Source: Canna indica
Taxonomy: Eukaryota > Streptophyta > Magnoliopsida > Zingiberales > Cannaceae
Assembly: GCA_034359265.1 (NCBI GenBank)
Contig: CP136891.1
Location: 7,640,501 to 7,704,500, forward strand
DNA length: 64,000 bases
Direction of reading: 5' to 3'
Shown here: positions 35,531 through 47,993 of the stretch, one piece after another
How the letters are laid out: each line of letters opens with the position of its first letter
Numbering within the stretch: the first letter of the stretch is position 1
The notes under the pieces: model-generated
The model's input: the letters and a program-made list of their open reading frames with translations, nothing else
The model's database searches: none
What the model was told of the DNA's origin: nothing
Made by a program: the position numbers and the translations under genes

Positions 35531-37425
35531 GTAATAAATGACTATTGACCTTTGACACAAGCAGGTAAAATGACACTATTCAAATCATAGATAGGCGAAG
35601 TTAAAAGAGGGTAAATCATAGAGTTAAATTGTAATTTGTCATAAATTTAGAAAAACATTTTTGCAAAGATAAAGGAAAAGTTAGTAATACTTCTGTTGAA
35701 AAAATGATAGCTACTACATCTCTACTCTATTCAGGGGTACTACACATGTGTACTATTCCTCTATTTACATCTAGCTAGTGACAACTTTATTAATTAAAAT
35801 AATATTTATGAAATACTTAATATCTGATATGTCATGTCAACATGCTTGATAATCAATTAATCAATTCACCATTTATATTAAATCCATGTCTTATACATAA
35901 AAAAATATAAAAAGCTAGGAGATCTCTCTCTTGACGAAGAGATAAAGAAATAGACATGTACTAGGTGCGAATTCATTAGACTCGACTAGCACTCAACGTA
36001 GAATAAACTCCTATTACGTCTAGAGAACTAACTCATCATATTATTATGTCAAATATTTTTTAAGAATATATTTTAATTAAAAGTTATCACATGACTTATA
36101 GGAGATATCACGTGAAATAGATAATACATTTTAGATTTAATTAGATGTATGATACATCTAATTAGTCCTAAATACGTAGAAGAATGATATAGGTAATTTA
36201 CCTTAAAGTATTTTCAATTAAATTAAAAAGTCAAGTGAGGAAAAGAGATTCATATATTTAACTCTAAATACCGAGCTTTCCGTCTTGTCGTCAAGGCCAT
36301 CAACAAAAAACTTATGTTTAAAAGCAAGCATTTGCTTTATGGTCAAAAGACTGTATGAGACAAGGGCTTTGGGTGTGCAAAAGTGCCACACATGTGTAGA
36401 TTTCCACTTGATGTAGCCTGAATTGGGTGACAACTTTCGTCCATTTACATATATTTAAGAGACAGAGGGATTGAAGACAATTTGTTCATCCATGTGCTCA
36501 TCTAACAGTCAATAGTTTGAGAATGAGCAGTATCAGCTGTATCAGTACCACTGCTACTCCTTTTTGCCAGCTTAGTGGTATGCCTTGACTAAATAATTGC
36601 TACCAACATCTTGTTTTATTCCATCAAATGACAGGGAGTGTTCTAGTAGCAGACAACCAAACTTGGATTTTTTACCTATCAGGATTCCAACACTGTGGAT
36701 AACAGGATACTAGATGAGAGCTTCTCTGATCTGCATACACCCCTAACTCAATTAATTCTCCTGAGAATAGTACATATACTTTAACTTTTTAAAAAGAATC
36801 TGTAGGAATTTTTTTTGAAAAAAAATATCAAATTGCCTTCCTTTGAGTGAATTAACTATCATGCTTATACTCTATTTGTTTTATGAAGAACTTTTTAGGA
36901 TGGAAAATATTTTTATACAAAAGAAAATATCTTCTGCTTTGTAACCATAATTTAATATATTTTTCTTAACAGGGTACAACTTACCCACATTTCTTTGAAA
37001 AATATTTAAATACCATAAATAATCTACAGTAAACAGAAATAGTTTCAAATATAATAGTATTTAGTCCATAATATCCTAATTAACTCAGTATCGCATGAGG
37101 AGTTTAAGAAATGTTGTGTTAATTAAAAAACTTAATAAGTGTACTGCGTAGGTTTCAATAATGACATCAGAACTAAGTGAAGAAGATTAACTTCAATTTA
37201 AATATTTTTAATTAGATCAGTAGTTTAGATCTATAAAATCTATGAGCCAATTTTTCAATTGAGCATTATGATTGTTCATGCTTGTGAAAAGATAAATATA
37301 AATTCTAATTTTCATGCCTAGATAATGAATGCACATCTTATGTTATTATTTATTTAGTTTCTAGACGCACGGTAGTAATCCATTTATCGAAATGATTAAA
37401 ATTTTAAATATCAAAGTGTTGTAGG
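35531..37425. other. Intergenic, no gene recognised
   Basis: AT-rich DNA with short chance frames only; no repeat family identified by eye. Confidence 0.4.
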
Positions 37426-37429
37426 GTGA

Positions 37430-37957
37430 AAGTGTTAGTTTGATGTGATAATTCCTTCATCAATTTTTTAGACTCAAATAATTAGCTTAATTAATTAAAA
37501 TACTAAAGTCAAAATTAATATTAGCGCGCGCACATCAAATCTTATAAAACAACACAATATTTAATATATTTTCAATGTGAAATTAAACCGAAGTATTGAG
37601 TTCTCCCTCACTTATGTCTTTACATTTTCGTCAAAACTCGATCCAAGTCTAACACATAATTTAGAATTATACATAAGTTGAAAATATATGAGGCATAATC
37701 TAGTAGCAGCTCCATCTCATCTCCAAGTGACTTTTTCTTACATAGATTTTTTCATCGTGTCTAAAACTATATCATATATCATTTGTTACGTCCTGCTCAA
37801 TGAAATAACTGAGCTATCAATTTTTTAGGTCAAAACCATTGATCTAGTTAAATATTTAAGCCAAAATTGATGATAATAAACTAAAACAATATCCAATATA
37901 TTTTCAACGTAGGATTAAGCTGAGATATTACTTCAGGAGTCTTGTTGAAATGAAATT
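37430..37957 (-). mobile_element. TRIM-like element, second copy
   Basis: Same order as at 16728-17255: a unit with GATAATTCCTTCATCAA, a middle with GATCCAAGTCTAACACATA and TAGTAGCAGCTCCA, then a second unit starting near GTTACGTCCTGCTCAATGA. The middle of the 16.7 kb copy shares GAGTTTAACACATAG and TAGTAGCGGCTCCACC. The primer-site-like motif is more decayed here. Orientation is inferred from the first copy. Confidence 0.5.
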
Positions 37958-39812
37958 AAAATTACATAGTTAAATTAATAATTTTAAAAATAAGAGAATA
38001 GTTATTCTTTTTTAAAAAAGAATTTAATAAAATTGGAATTACAGCACACAATGTATATTATCCCTTTTCTTTACACAGAGAATCTGTTGATCGAGATTGC
38101 AGTCATGATGACGTCCACGTCTACAGTAGTAGGCAGCGAATGGCAGATTCTTCATCTCCCCCGGCGCAGCATATGGCGAGTCACGTGCCGGACAAACGGA
38201 CGCCTCCAAGGGCACTTTAAAGCGGAGAGCAGCCTTTCCTCCACTGCTCTTTGGCCGTGACCGCAGAGAAGAAGCATCCTCCTCCTCCTCTTACGTGAGT
38301 ACACCAAAAGGTCCGTCATAAAGGAGAGGGGATACAATAACAACATCACGAGAAAAGGAATAATGGACATGGCATCTGACTGGGTCGGAATACATCCAAG
38401 CGGATACAGCTCAACAAGGAGGGTACGGACGAGCATCTCCGCAGCTGGTTTCCCGCGCTGCTGATTCCGAGGAAGACGAAGAACAAGCCTGATGATTAAG
38501 TTGGGAACAGGACCATTGTTGGCTCTTGCCTCTTGCCTCTTGTTGTGCGTTGGGGGCTCAAACTGTCAAACATAGCTCTTTGTTTCATTCTCCACAAATT
38601 AACCTCCTACAACAGATATTAAAAATAATAATAAAGAATATTTTTTTTAGAAAATTAAAATGAGCTTATTGTAGAGAATGACACTCCATTCTGATTCTTG
38701 TTCATGTCCTTTTTGCCTTGCATGGGAACTGATAAAACCGTGTTAAACACATGCACAAGTCTGTCATAGGACAGATATGCCCATCATACATTCATGAAAT
38801 CAGATGGGTATTTTGATAGGATAACATGTTAAGAAATTAGCCACCCAAAATAATCCCAAGATCAAACTAGCACGCAGAGGACCTTTTAGCTTGTTATTGC
38901 ATGATGCTCAAGGAAAGAAATATAAACACCTTATTATTTAGGGTTAGCAAAGCAATATGATTTTTCTTACAATATTAAGGAATTAAGGAAAGAAAAAGAA
39001 GTTTCTCTAGTACCAAATAGTGCATGTGCTGCAGTCCCAATCTCTCGCACACATGTGCTGCAGCTCCAAACTCTCACACACTCTTAAAACTGTGTTCACA
39101 GAAAGAAGCATCAAATGCACAGAACTTTTCTTTTCCACTGGCTCAGATGCATAACCAGAGGCTGCTTTCTTATCGTCCACACCATTTCCCAGCACTCAGT
39201 CTCCTTTTCCGAGAGGAATCCTATGAATAAACCCAAAAGCCTATGACCCTTCAGCTCCCACACTCAAAGGGGAAAAGAGTGCTTGGAGCCACAAGTATCC
39301 CTGTCTTTAACAGATTTCCTTCTCAAAGGATGCTTAGCAAAGGTGGCCATGACCCATGAGCTGCTGATAAAGAGAGCCCTCCAGCTTTTGGCCCTGGTTC
39401 TTTTGGTTTCAAGTAACTCCACTTGTGCTGTTCCTGTAGGACACTGGATGGATGCATTATGGAGTCAAAAGTTAGCATCATAACAGAATATATGGGCATG
39501 CGGGTGTTCTTTTTAGCAATTTGGAAAGCATTAGCACTCTTGCATACCTGGGGTCTTGATGTTTGGCAATATCATTCGAGGGCCAGAATTTTGCAAGCTA
39601 GTTTTCTTTACGATTCAATAATGATTGATCCCAAAAGCTTAAGCTATATGGAAAGTTTAATCTACAATGCTACCTCTCTCATTGTCAAGTTTGATTAGGC
39701 TCGAAAGGTGAATTAAATTGCACTGAAGCAGAGAGAAAGCAAGTAGAGACTCATTAGTTAGAAGTCTAAATGGGTGATAGTTATCACTTATTCCAAAAGG
39801 AGTTTTGCTATA
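37958..39812. other. Unassigned region with a more GC-balanced patch
   Basis: At 38090-38560 the base composition rises and open frames exist on both strands, but no family is recognised; a CACGTG-core word lies at about 38182. At 39349-39483 a short plus-strand frame encodes a 44-residue peptide with a signal-peptide-like hydrophobic core. There is not enough evidence to call a gene. Confidence 0.35.
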
Positions 39813-39941
39813 TCCTCCTAAAAATCAGCCTAATAATCCTCCTAACCACTCACAATGACAAGAGTGGTAATTTCATCAACAATTATGGGCACTTTATTAT
39901 ATGTGAGTATTAGGAGGATTATTAGGCACGAGTTAGGAGGA
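39813..39941. mobile_element. Small hairpin MITE
   Basis: 129 bp whose ends are inverted copies for about 35 bp: TCCTCCTAAAAATCAGCCTA at the left and TAGGCACGAGTTAGGAGGA at the right, with a second shared TAATAATCCTCCTAA / TTAGGAGGATTATTA block. The middle is ~60 bp. No clear target duplication, so the superfamily is open. Confidence 0.7.
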
Positions 39942-42821
39942 TTTAACATTTCTCTTCCAAAAGTTTAATCAGATAAAAAAGGACCAATAACTGAACACCT
40001 CGCGAGCTCAAAAGGTTTCACAATGCCCTTGACACGCTGTCCACTTGCTACCTGTATCAGGAAATAATTTATGCGTTCGTAAGGAAATTTAAAGTAGTTA
40101 AACTATCTGAGAAATTCTAAAACAAAATAAAGAAATGATTCAGTACCACACTTCAGTTGTTAGATAACACTCAGAAGATTGATTGTGTATCTAGCTTTGC
40201 TTAGCATTTTGGGAGGGCTTAAGTGAGCTGGAAAGATGTCATATTATCCAGAAGTATTTGCTTTAAAATTCATATACCTACTTGTCCATTAAGTGGATTG
40301 AGATAAAAGTCCTCTGTTCAATCATCTTTCTTCCACTTTTCTTCTTTTGTTTCCTGTCATGATGATATACAAAATGCAAAGAGACTTTGATGGTTGTGGG
40401 AAAGATAAAGGCCAGCAAAAGTGGTCATCATATCTATAACCTCATAGTTGGAGATGAACACATATAAAGTAATTACTTTGGATATTTTTCCCAGGGTGAT
40501 GCGGAGCAGCATGATGTAAGAGTTTCATTAGGGAAGTTCTAGCTAAATATTATCAAATACAGTAGTGCAAATTTGCTACCCTACAAGATGCCTTGCTCAC
40601 AAGAAGATAGCATTCTGATATTAGGACTTTGTGCAAACTAGATGCCAGTCAAATAGATTCTTCAAATAAAAAGAGCCATTGCAGATTTCTGATAATCTGG
40701 CACAGATGAATTTTCTAGTTCCCTGTCTGTCAGCTTAACAATGTATCTTATAACTGAATACTAGAAGGTTTATAGTATTATAGTATTACTCTGAAAGGAG
40801 GTTCATAGTTCACAAGGATGAAAGCTCATTGTGAACTACTATTGCATGTAAAAAAAAGCCCACTATCAGTAACAAGTTTAGGGTTCCTAAGGATGCTCTA
40901 TGCCAATGACAGACAACTTCATATAAGAATTTAAATCAAGAAGCAAAAAATATAAGTGCAGTATGCTTTTTGTAGATTTTGTTAGGATACTTTAAGAATG
41001 TATCCTAATCAAGAAGCAAAAATATGAATGCTTGCAGATCCAAAAATTTTATCTCCCATTCCTATTTCTTTTGGGATCATCTGACTTTAAGTTTATTTCC
41101 ATCTAGATATATGCATATGTTATATAGGTAGCTAAAACCCTTATATCCGCGTACAACAGCAACATAGTAGAATATTTTCGATGGTTATGACATGTCAAAA
41201 ATGGATGAAAAACATAGTGAGAAGAAACCAAAATCAAATTCAATCTACTACATGGACTAAATTCCTTAAAAGGAAAAAACAGAATACCCTAATCCAAACC
41301 CTAACAATCGAATTCTTGGATAGCAAAGTAGACTGTGGTTGGCACTTTGTAACCCAAACCCAAAAGAATTCGAGAATCTGTCCAGAATAAACTGAAATCA
41401 GATATAATTTCAACCCAGTATCAAATAGATTGAATTGGCAATTGATTACTGGATGACAGGTCAATAGCTTAACAAAATATCCAAATATTAAAGTCCTCCA
41501 TCCAATTCTACTGAACACTTAATTTTATATAACATAAGAATAAAATGGCTACAGGATCCATACCTATCATTCTTTTTAATGGATTCCACCTAGACCATCT
41601 CTCCCTGGTAACAAAATTTCTCAGTGTAATAAATCTAAAATACGAATTATGTCATCATCAAAACCAAGGCCGTAAGGTTCTTTGTGAAAGTACTAAATGA
41701 ACATATTTAATGCAGTCTATTGCATAATATTTTAAAATGGTTAAAATCACAAATAAATACAAACTGAAATGCCCCTAGACAACCCTAAACAAAACAAAGT
41801 GAACATACACTTAGGAAGGTCTAAGCCTCTAAGGTGCACATAAAAGATACACATTTGGATGGGGTACCTTTAAATCAACCCAATTTGAAATCTGACATGA
41901 CCTGCTTAAATTGCCACCCAAAAACTACACAATGGTTGATACCTGACATTTCAAGTAAAAAACATCTTGTAGTAAATATCACTATGGCATGGTTACATAT
42001 TAATGCATGCTAACTGATCCTAGCTTTCTAAAAAATAGGAGAATATTACAACTGGGGTAGTGATTCCATATGAGGGTTTGGTACTTTAGAATTGTTTCAT
42101 CCTTTCTGAATTATTCCTTCCTCTTTTCATTAAAAGAAGAAGAGCAGTAGAGGTTTAGGTTAATAAGTCTTTGATGAGTAAATGCAAATCCAGAGATATA
42201 GAACAAGGCTGCACAGCATATGACAATAACCCAAATGTTAATTGGATTATGCTTGAAGGATCTGAATGAAATCCTATGATATGTTAACCCCATAGATTGG
42301 TTTCCTGTCTAGCACTTATTTACTTCTAAGGTGCCAAAATGCCACTGTATATGCAGAACCAAAATTTTATCCATCAAACAGCAACACTGAAATTAAGACT
42401 TCCAAAAGAGCTAAGAGAGAAGTTTTAAGTTTAAACATTTCACCAGGCATAAGAAGAAACAAAAGACCATGAAATATAGGAGGTGAGTCAAATGCAGACA
42501 AAAAGTAAAGTTTTACCAAGTCCATTTCAGAAAACTTATCTTGTGTCCAAATTCCAATTTCATTTGCAGTTAGTTTCTAACACCAGACTTTCCTCAAATT
42601 TCAAAAGGACAAATGATAAATTCTGAACGATACATTGGATGAAATAACAGAGAGAAAAAATTCATTAAAATCTAGTGGCAAGTAGGAAAATGGAGATTGC
42701 CCCACTTTGGTATTGATCTCCAAGGACAGCTAGCTAGTTATCCTATTCCTACAGTTGATATCTACTATTGTAGCATTGTCATGCTAGTGGGGGTACAAGA
42801 AAGAATGATTCTGCATAACCC
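39942..42821. other. Intergenic, no gene recognised
   Basis: About 2.9 kb of moderately AT-rich DNA. Frames on both strands were read and show only short chance ORFs. It could be intronic or untranscribed. Confidence 0.4.
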
Positions 42822-42826
42822 ACAAC

Positions 42827-44816
42827 TGTTATGACAAAAAAAAAAGAGAGAGGATTGAATTGTGAATATATCTTCTTGAGGGATCTTTTTGCAAAGTGTC
42901 TAATGATATTTATTTAGCCCTAATCTCCCCTCTAATGGGCTCTCGATTACTGTAGCGGTTGAGGAGGCAGGCGATCGGAGTGGCGTGCGGTGGCGGTGAA
43001 GACTCCGGTAAAGATCGGAGTTTGGAGGAGTTTATAGGTAGGAGTCTTGCAGTCTTCTTCTATGTTGTTTTCCATTTCCTGTTGTCTTCCCCGTTTCTTC
43101 ATTCAGCGGCGCCATCAATGAGTCGGAGGCGGTCGCGGGCGGTCGGAGGCGACTGTACCGTTGCCGTCGGGTTCAGCATGGCAGCCACGCTGCTGCAGGG
43201 GAGGCCGCTGTGGCCTCCCAGTCGTGATCCAATGTCTCGTCGCCGCTAGAGCCCGTGGGGGAGGCCGGAGGAGGGTCGGCGAGTGGTCTCCGGCGGCCGA
43301 GAGGGCCGGCCGGCGTGGATCGGAGGCTAGTAGAGGCGGCGTCGAGGGCGGGGCGTCGGGCTGGGTGTTGGGTGACGAGCTGGAGGGAGAGTTCAAGAAG
43401 AGAGCTGAATTACATTGAGATTAAATTATAGAATATTAAGATATTTTTAAATTTGATCGTAGGATTGTCGAATCGAGTCGAGTTGAATACTAAAATTATG
43501 GGTCTTTGCGTTTTGAACGCGATGGTGGTGTCGGATTTCTATCAGAGGTCGTCTGATAGGTATTTTCTAGGTGTCGGTGTTATTTGATAGATGCGAGTTA
43601 TTGATTCAGTTGATAAATAATTAAATAATGTAGGATAGTGATATTCTATGTTAGGTGGTGATTTAGAGTATAGATAGTTGTGGTGGGTGCAAGTTGACTC
43701 CTGTTGTAGCCGATGAATGTTGAATGGGTAATTTGACGATTTTACCCTTTGCCTCTATTTGCTTGATTTGCTTCTGAAATCCGTTGATATCCTATTGCAT
43801 TATGTTGTTGAACATGCCATGTTGATAATTGCATGAGTCTGATTAGCTGTTATTCATTAATGATTATTGAGCATGATATTATGCTAGGCGTGGTGCACAT
43901 TGTTAGCGTTGTCATAAGTTGTATTTGCTAACATGAATTATTTTGGTTGCATCTTCAGTTGATAGTTGTTGTAACATTTATTGTTGTTAGCATTGTAGAT
44001 CAGTTGTGATGTGTCATGTAGAGATCTAGTTATCATGTTGCTTATTATTGTATCAATTATTGTTGCTAGTATCGTAGGCCAGTTGTTGTTGACATACTGC
44101 ATTATAACCGTTGTGGGCGCAAGCCCGGACATTGTTGATTTATTGCTCGAGGTGTATGGGCGGTGACACCGGTGATCATGAAACTTTCACTCGAGTTGCT
44201 TGTGCGGCGTCATGCTGTTAAACGTTGACGGGCTCGTGTGCGGCGTCGTGCTGTTAGACGTCGGCGGACTATCCTTGGATGGTCGCATCACTAGCTGGAG
44301 CGGGCTTGAGGTGCCACTCTCGAGGTGCGAAAGTGCAGGGGAAATCCAATTGTCCACTATGCTCTTGATTGGTATGAGTTGCATTAGTTGATAGATGAAA
44401 ATGTGTCTTGTTGTTGTTGACACATTGCATTTTATTGCAGAGTCGTATATTGTTGCATTTGACAGTATCATTGCATCATGATTATTGTCCTTATTGTTGA
44501 CATATTGATCCTTCTACTCAGCTTTCCGCTGATGTTTGTTGTTTTTGCCTCAGATCTGCAGGTTCGAGTGGTAGCTGTGAAGGTCTAGTTAGATAGAGTA
44601 GGGGGGCAGACTTTGACATTGATTTCCGTAGAGATGTATAAAATTTCTTGAATAATATTTTTATTATTGTAATAGATATTATTCTAATGTAAGTGATTAA
44701 GGTTCAAGTTGCAAGATGTTTCATGAAGGTTTTGGTGTGTTGGTTTATAGTTGATTACGCTTCTCCTATGCGGTGTACGTTTCTTATTTAGGAATGAACT
44801 TAAGCGGGGCGTAACA
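42827..44816 (-). mobile_element. Solo LTR A (large LTR family), minus orientation
   Basis: 1990 bp, starting TGTTATGAC and ending GGGGCGTAACA on the plus strand, i.e. TG...CA ends, flanked by a perfect 5-bp target duplication ACAAC at 42822-42826 and 44817-44821. No internal retroelement region, primer site or second LTR is present, so it is a solo LTR. In family orientation (minus) it starts TGTTACGCCCCGC. It shares long stretches with 49370-51947, for example CCGACACCACCATCGCGTTC and ACTCAGC..CCGCTGAT. It contains a GC-rich segment at 42950-43400 with chance ORFs, and a 36-bp tandem duplication at 44200-44270. Confidence 0.85.
44200..44270. repeat. 36-bp tandem duplication inside solo LTR A
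   Basis: Two adjacent copies of a TGTGCGGCGTC(A/G)TGCTGTTA-containing unit, starting at 44201 and 44237. Confidence 0.75.
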
Positions 44817-44821
44817 ACAAC

Positions 44822-47240
44822 TAATGCTTTCACACGTTGATTAGACCATTAGTCCTGCAAAGGAATATTGGAAAAATAAAGCCTAGGAATGGCATGTGCC
44901 ATGTTTTCTTGCTGTAGCTTCCAACAGACACATCTTTTTCCAAAATGAGCCGGATCATAATACGCAACTAAAGCATTAATCATTTGGTATTGAAAAAACT
45001 AAACTGGATATCCAAAAAACCAGAAGCTCTTGAAACAGCAATACAACACCTGCTCCTAGATAAAGACCCAAGCTTATTAGCTAAAGAACCATGTCATAAC
45101 AAGAGAAACTTAAGATATTGAAGAAGCATTTGTAGTGTTTCATCACCCAATTATTTGCAAGGAAATATCAATAAAAAAGTAAAACAATAAATGCACAAAT
45201 GGACAAATATACTAAGTCCATTTCAACAGTATTTCTATCACTTTTTATGCCTTACTATTGATGCGAGGAAAAGAACTAGTCCTGAATCATTGCCTGCTAG
45301 ATAAGAGTCGTGTACAGGCCATTCAGATTTCATCGGCATGCACACTTTGGGTGGATGAACATGGTATCAATGTAATGGGAAATAGGAAAAAGACTAATCG
45401 GCATAACTGAATGGGCTTATAGAGAGATTCAACTTAATTGATCAATTGGTTGGTGCAATGTCATTTAATCATTTAACATATAACTACAAAGATGCTCAAC
45501 TTTTCCTCAAAAAGTGAGATTTCAAGTTTTCAACACTACGTTTCATCTTCTGCCGACAGTTCAATTTTAGGTGAGAAGTCGCAGAACCCTGATGACATCA
45601 ACTGTCAACAATCAACATGCTTATTGCAAGTGAAAGTTCATTTTTATATTATTGATTTATCACATTGTAACATTTAATTTCTTATTTGCTCAACAGCTTT
45701 GTGGAGGCAAATCCAAAAGCCATGGAGCACCTCTGTCAATGTTGGAACAGTTGTACAATCAATAGTTAATTCCTTCTTGATGATGATGATGATGATGATG
45801 ATGGAGGAGATCCTGCAATAAGTTCAATAATTTAGTGCAAGATGTCCCAAAAATTTTACATTCTTATTTCAAACAGTAATCAACGATACATTTTTACCAG
45901 ACATAATTAGTTGTAGATAAACAATAAGTATTTTGATGAGTAATTTCCGGAGAATAGTTGGTAGCTGTGGCTTGTTTATTCACTAGTGTCCTACAAAAAT
46001 ATCTGGTTACTGTTCCATCACACCATTTAGTTACTAGGTACCTACTTCACTCAAATCTTGGTTGAACTTGTTGAGACCAGAGATGAAAAATATAAATAGA
46101 TAGAATAGTCAACTGTGGATAGCATGGAGGGTGGAACTTCCCTGCATTGCAGGTTTTAACCTCTAGTAATGCATATATCCGAATGATGAACCACAAAAAA
46201 AGGAAGGAATCCCTTTCTATCTTCCTGGAAACCTGATAAATCTTCTTCTTCCATTTTATTAGTTTTTTAGGAAGATCCTTTGTATGCTGCATTTGAACTC
46301 CTTGTGTGTTTTTCTACCCAGATCCTCAATCCACTGTGTGTGTTTTCTTTTTCTTATTTATAACCGGCAATAGGAGTAAGATCCAATCTTTCATCTCAAA
46401 CAAGCAATCACTGAAAATAATGAGGGCGAGAGCAGAAACGGAAATAAATTTCCACCAAAGCATTCAAGAAAATGCAAACAAGTAGCATGACCAAAATGGA
46501 TATACCAGATCGAATACCATAAGCTGGTGTAGAATTCGCTCCGAGAAGGAATGGCGATACCAAAAAGGAACATTTGCTCAAGTAAACCTTCACAGCGCGA
46601 GGCACCAACTCAACCCGCTTCCCAGCCAAATGCTAAAGAAAGTAGTAGAGTGGCTCCGTAGATCGACGCACTTCAAGATCACCCAAAAGTCATAATTTTG
46701 AAGCGGAACAGAAATGCCCCCATTGTATAATTTTGAAGCGGAAAGAGATAGGAAGGATTCTAATTTGAAGGTATAAATTATCAAAATCCAACCTTTCAAC
46801 CAAATGTCTGAAAAGGAAGGACATTCTCCAGCACTATGGCACGAAATGGCAGAAGGATTCCTACAAATCGCTTGAGAAAATGGGCTCGAGCATTAAATAT
46901 CTCCTTGCACTGCATGCATCCCCCTCGTCTTTCCATTCTTCTGCGTGCCCAAAGACCTTCTCCGGATACCTATCCGCCATCTCTCTTTTCTTCCGTGCGA
47001 TTTCTCGTTTCTTGGATATACAAGGGAAAATTTCAATTTAACCCCTGAATATTTTAAGTTATTGTACTTTCACCTCTCAATCTTAAAAAATATAAATTAA
47101 AGTTTTGAATGTATGAATTTTTTATTGCAATTTAATCCAATATTTTCTAATTTGTTAATTATCATTAATAATAACAGCTCTATGTTTAAATCATTGTTAA
47201 TTTATCATAGCATATTCGCGCATGTAAAAATTGATAATAC
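44822..47240. other. Intergenic, no gene established
   Basis: A (GAT)n run of about eight units lies at 45778-45803. A possible spliced pair of coding segments (45492-45629 and 45696-45764) is discussed as an observation. At 46400-46830 the minus strand has two overlapping open frames without family resemblance. Confidence 0.4.
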
Positions 47241-47249
47241 ATTTTTATC

Positions 47250-47984
47250 GGGAGAAGTACAAATTTGATTCTATAAATTTTTAATTTTTTAAACTTTGGT
47301 CTTATAAGTTTTATTTTGATATTTTCGATCATATAAGTTTGCGCTGTAGCACAAATTTGATCATATATGTGACAGTTTGCTAACTCTCCGTTAATGTGGA
47401 CTAACGTCGTTCATACACGTTGACATATTTGATCCTATAAATTTCATTTCAAAATCTCCAGTCCTATATATTTGCCCCGTAGCACAAATTTAGTCATATT
47501 CGCGATGGTCTATTAACTCTCTGTCCACGAAAAAATAAACGACGTTATGTCAATGTTGACGAGGTTAATAGACCAAATCGATATGACGAACCAGATAGAT
47601 TTACTCTGTAACATATATAAGTTTGCTTCGTAATATAGATTTGATCATATTCATAACGGTCCATTAACTCCATCAATATGGACATAACGTCGTTTATTTT
47701 TTCGTGGACGAAGAGTTAACAGACCATCACGAATATGATTAAATTTGTGCTATGAGACAAATATATATGATAAAATCTGTGCTACAGGGCAAACATATAG
47801 AACTGAAAATTTTAAAATAAAATTTATAGGACCAAATATGTCAACGTGTATGAACGGCGTTAGTCCACATTGATGAAGAGCTAACGAACCGTCACGAATA
47901 AGATCAAATCTATACTACATATCAAACTTACATGATCAAAAATATCAAAATAAAATTTATAGAATCAAATCTGGACTTCTCCCC
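47250..47984. mobile_element. Foldback element with long inverted arms (MULE-like by target size)
   Basis: 735 bp that is almost entirely two inverted arms of roughly 330-360 bp. The left arm starts GGGAGAAGTACAAATTTGAT and the right arm ends ATCTGGACTTCTCCCC; deep in the arms GTCCACGAAAAAATAAACGA has an exact inverse partner. It is flanked by a perfect 9-bp direct repeat ATTTTTATC at 47241-47249 and 47985-47993. Nine-base target duplications are typical of Mutator-like elements. The arms carry internal subrepeats (GTAGCACAAATTT words). No coding capacity. Confidence 0.85.
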
Positions 47985-47993
47985 ATTTTTATC

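Noticed and set aside
42959..43418. ORFs of 85-96 residues in a GC-rich block
   Set aside because: Lie inside solo LTR A, lack domains, and the homologous block in LTR B does not keep the same frame.
46391..46799. Overlapping minus-strand ORFs that could be a membrane-protein gene
   Set aside because: No family resemblance, no phased neighbouring exons, and competing frames of equal length.
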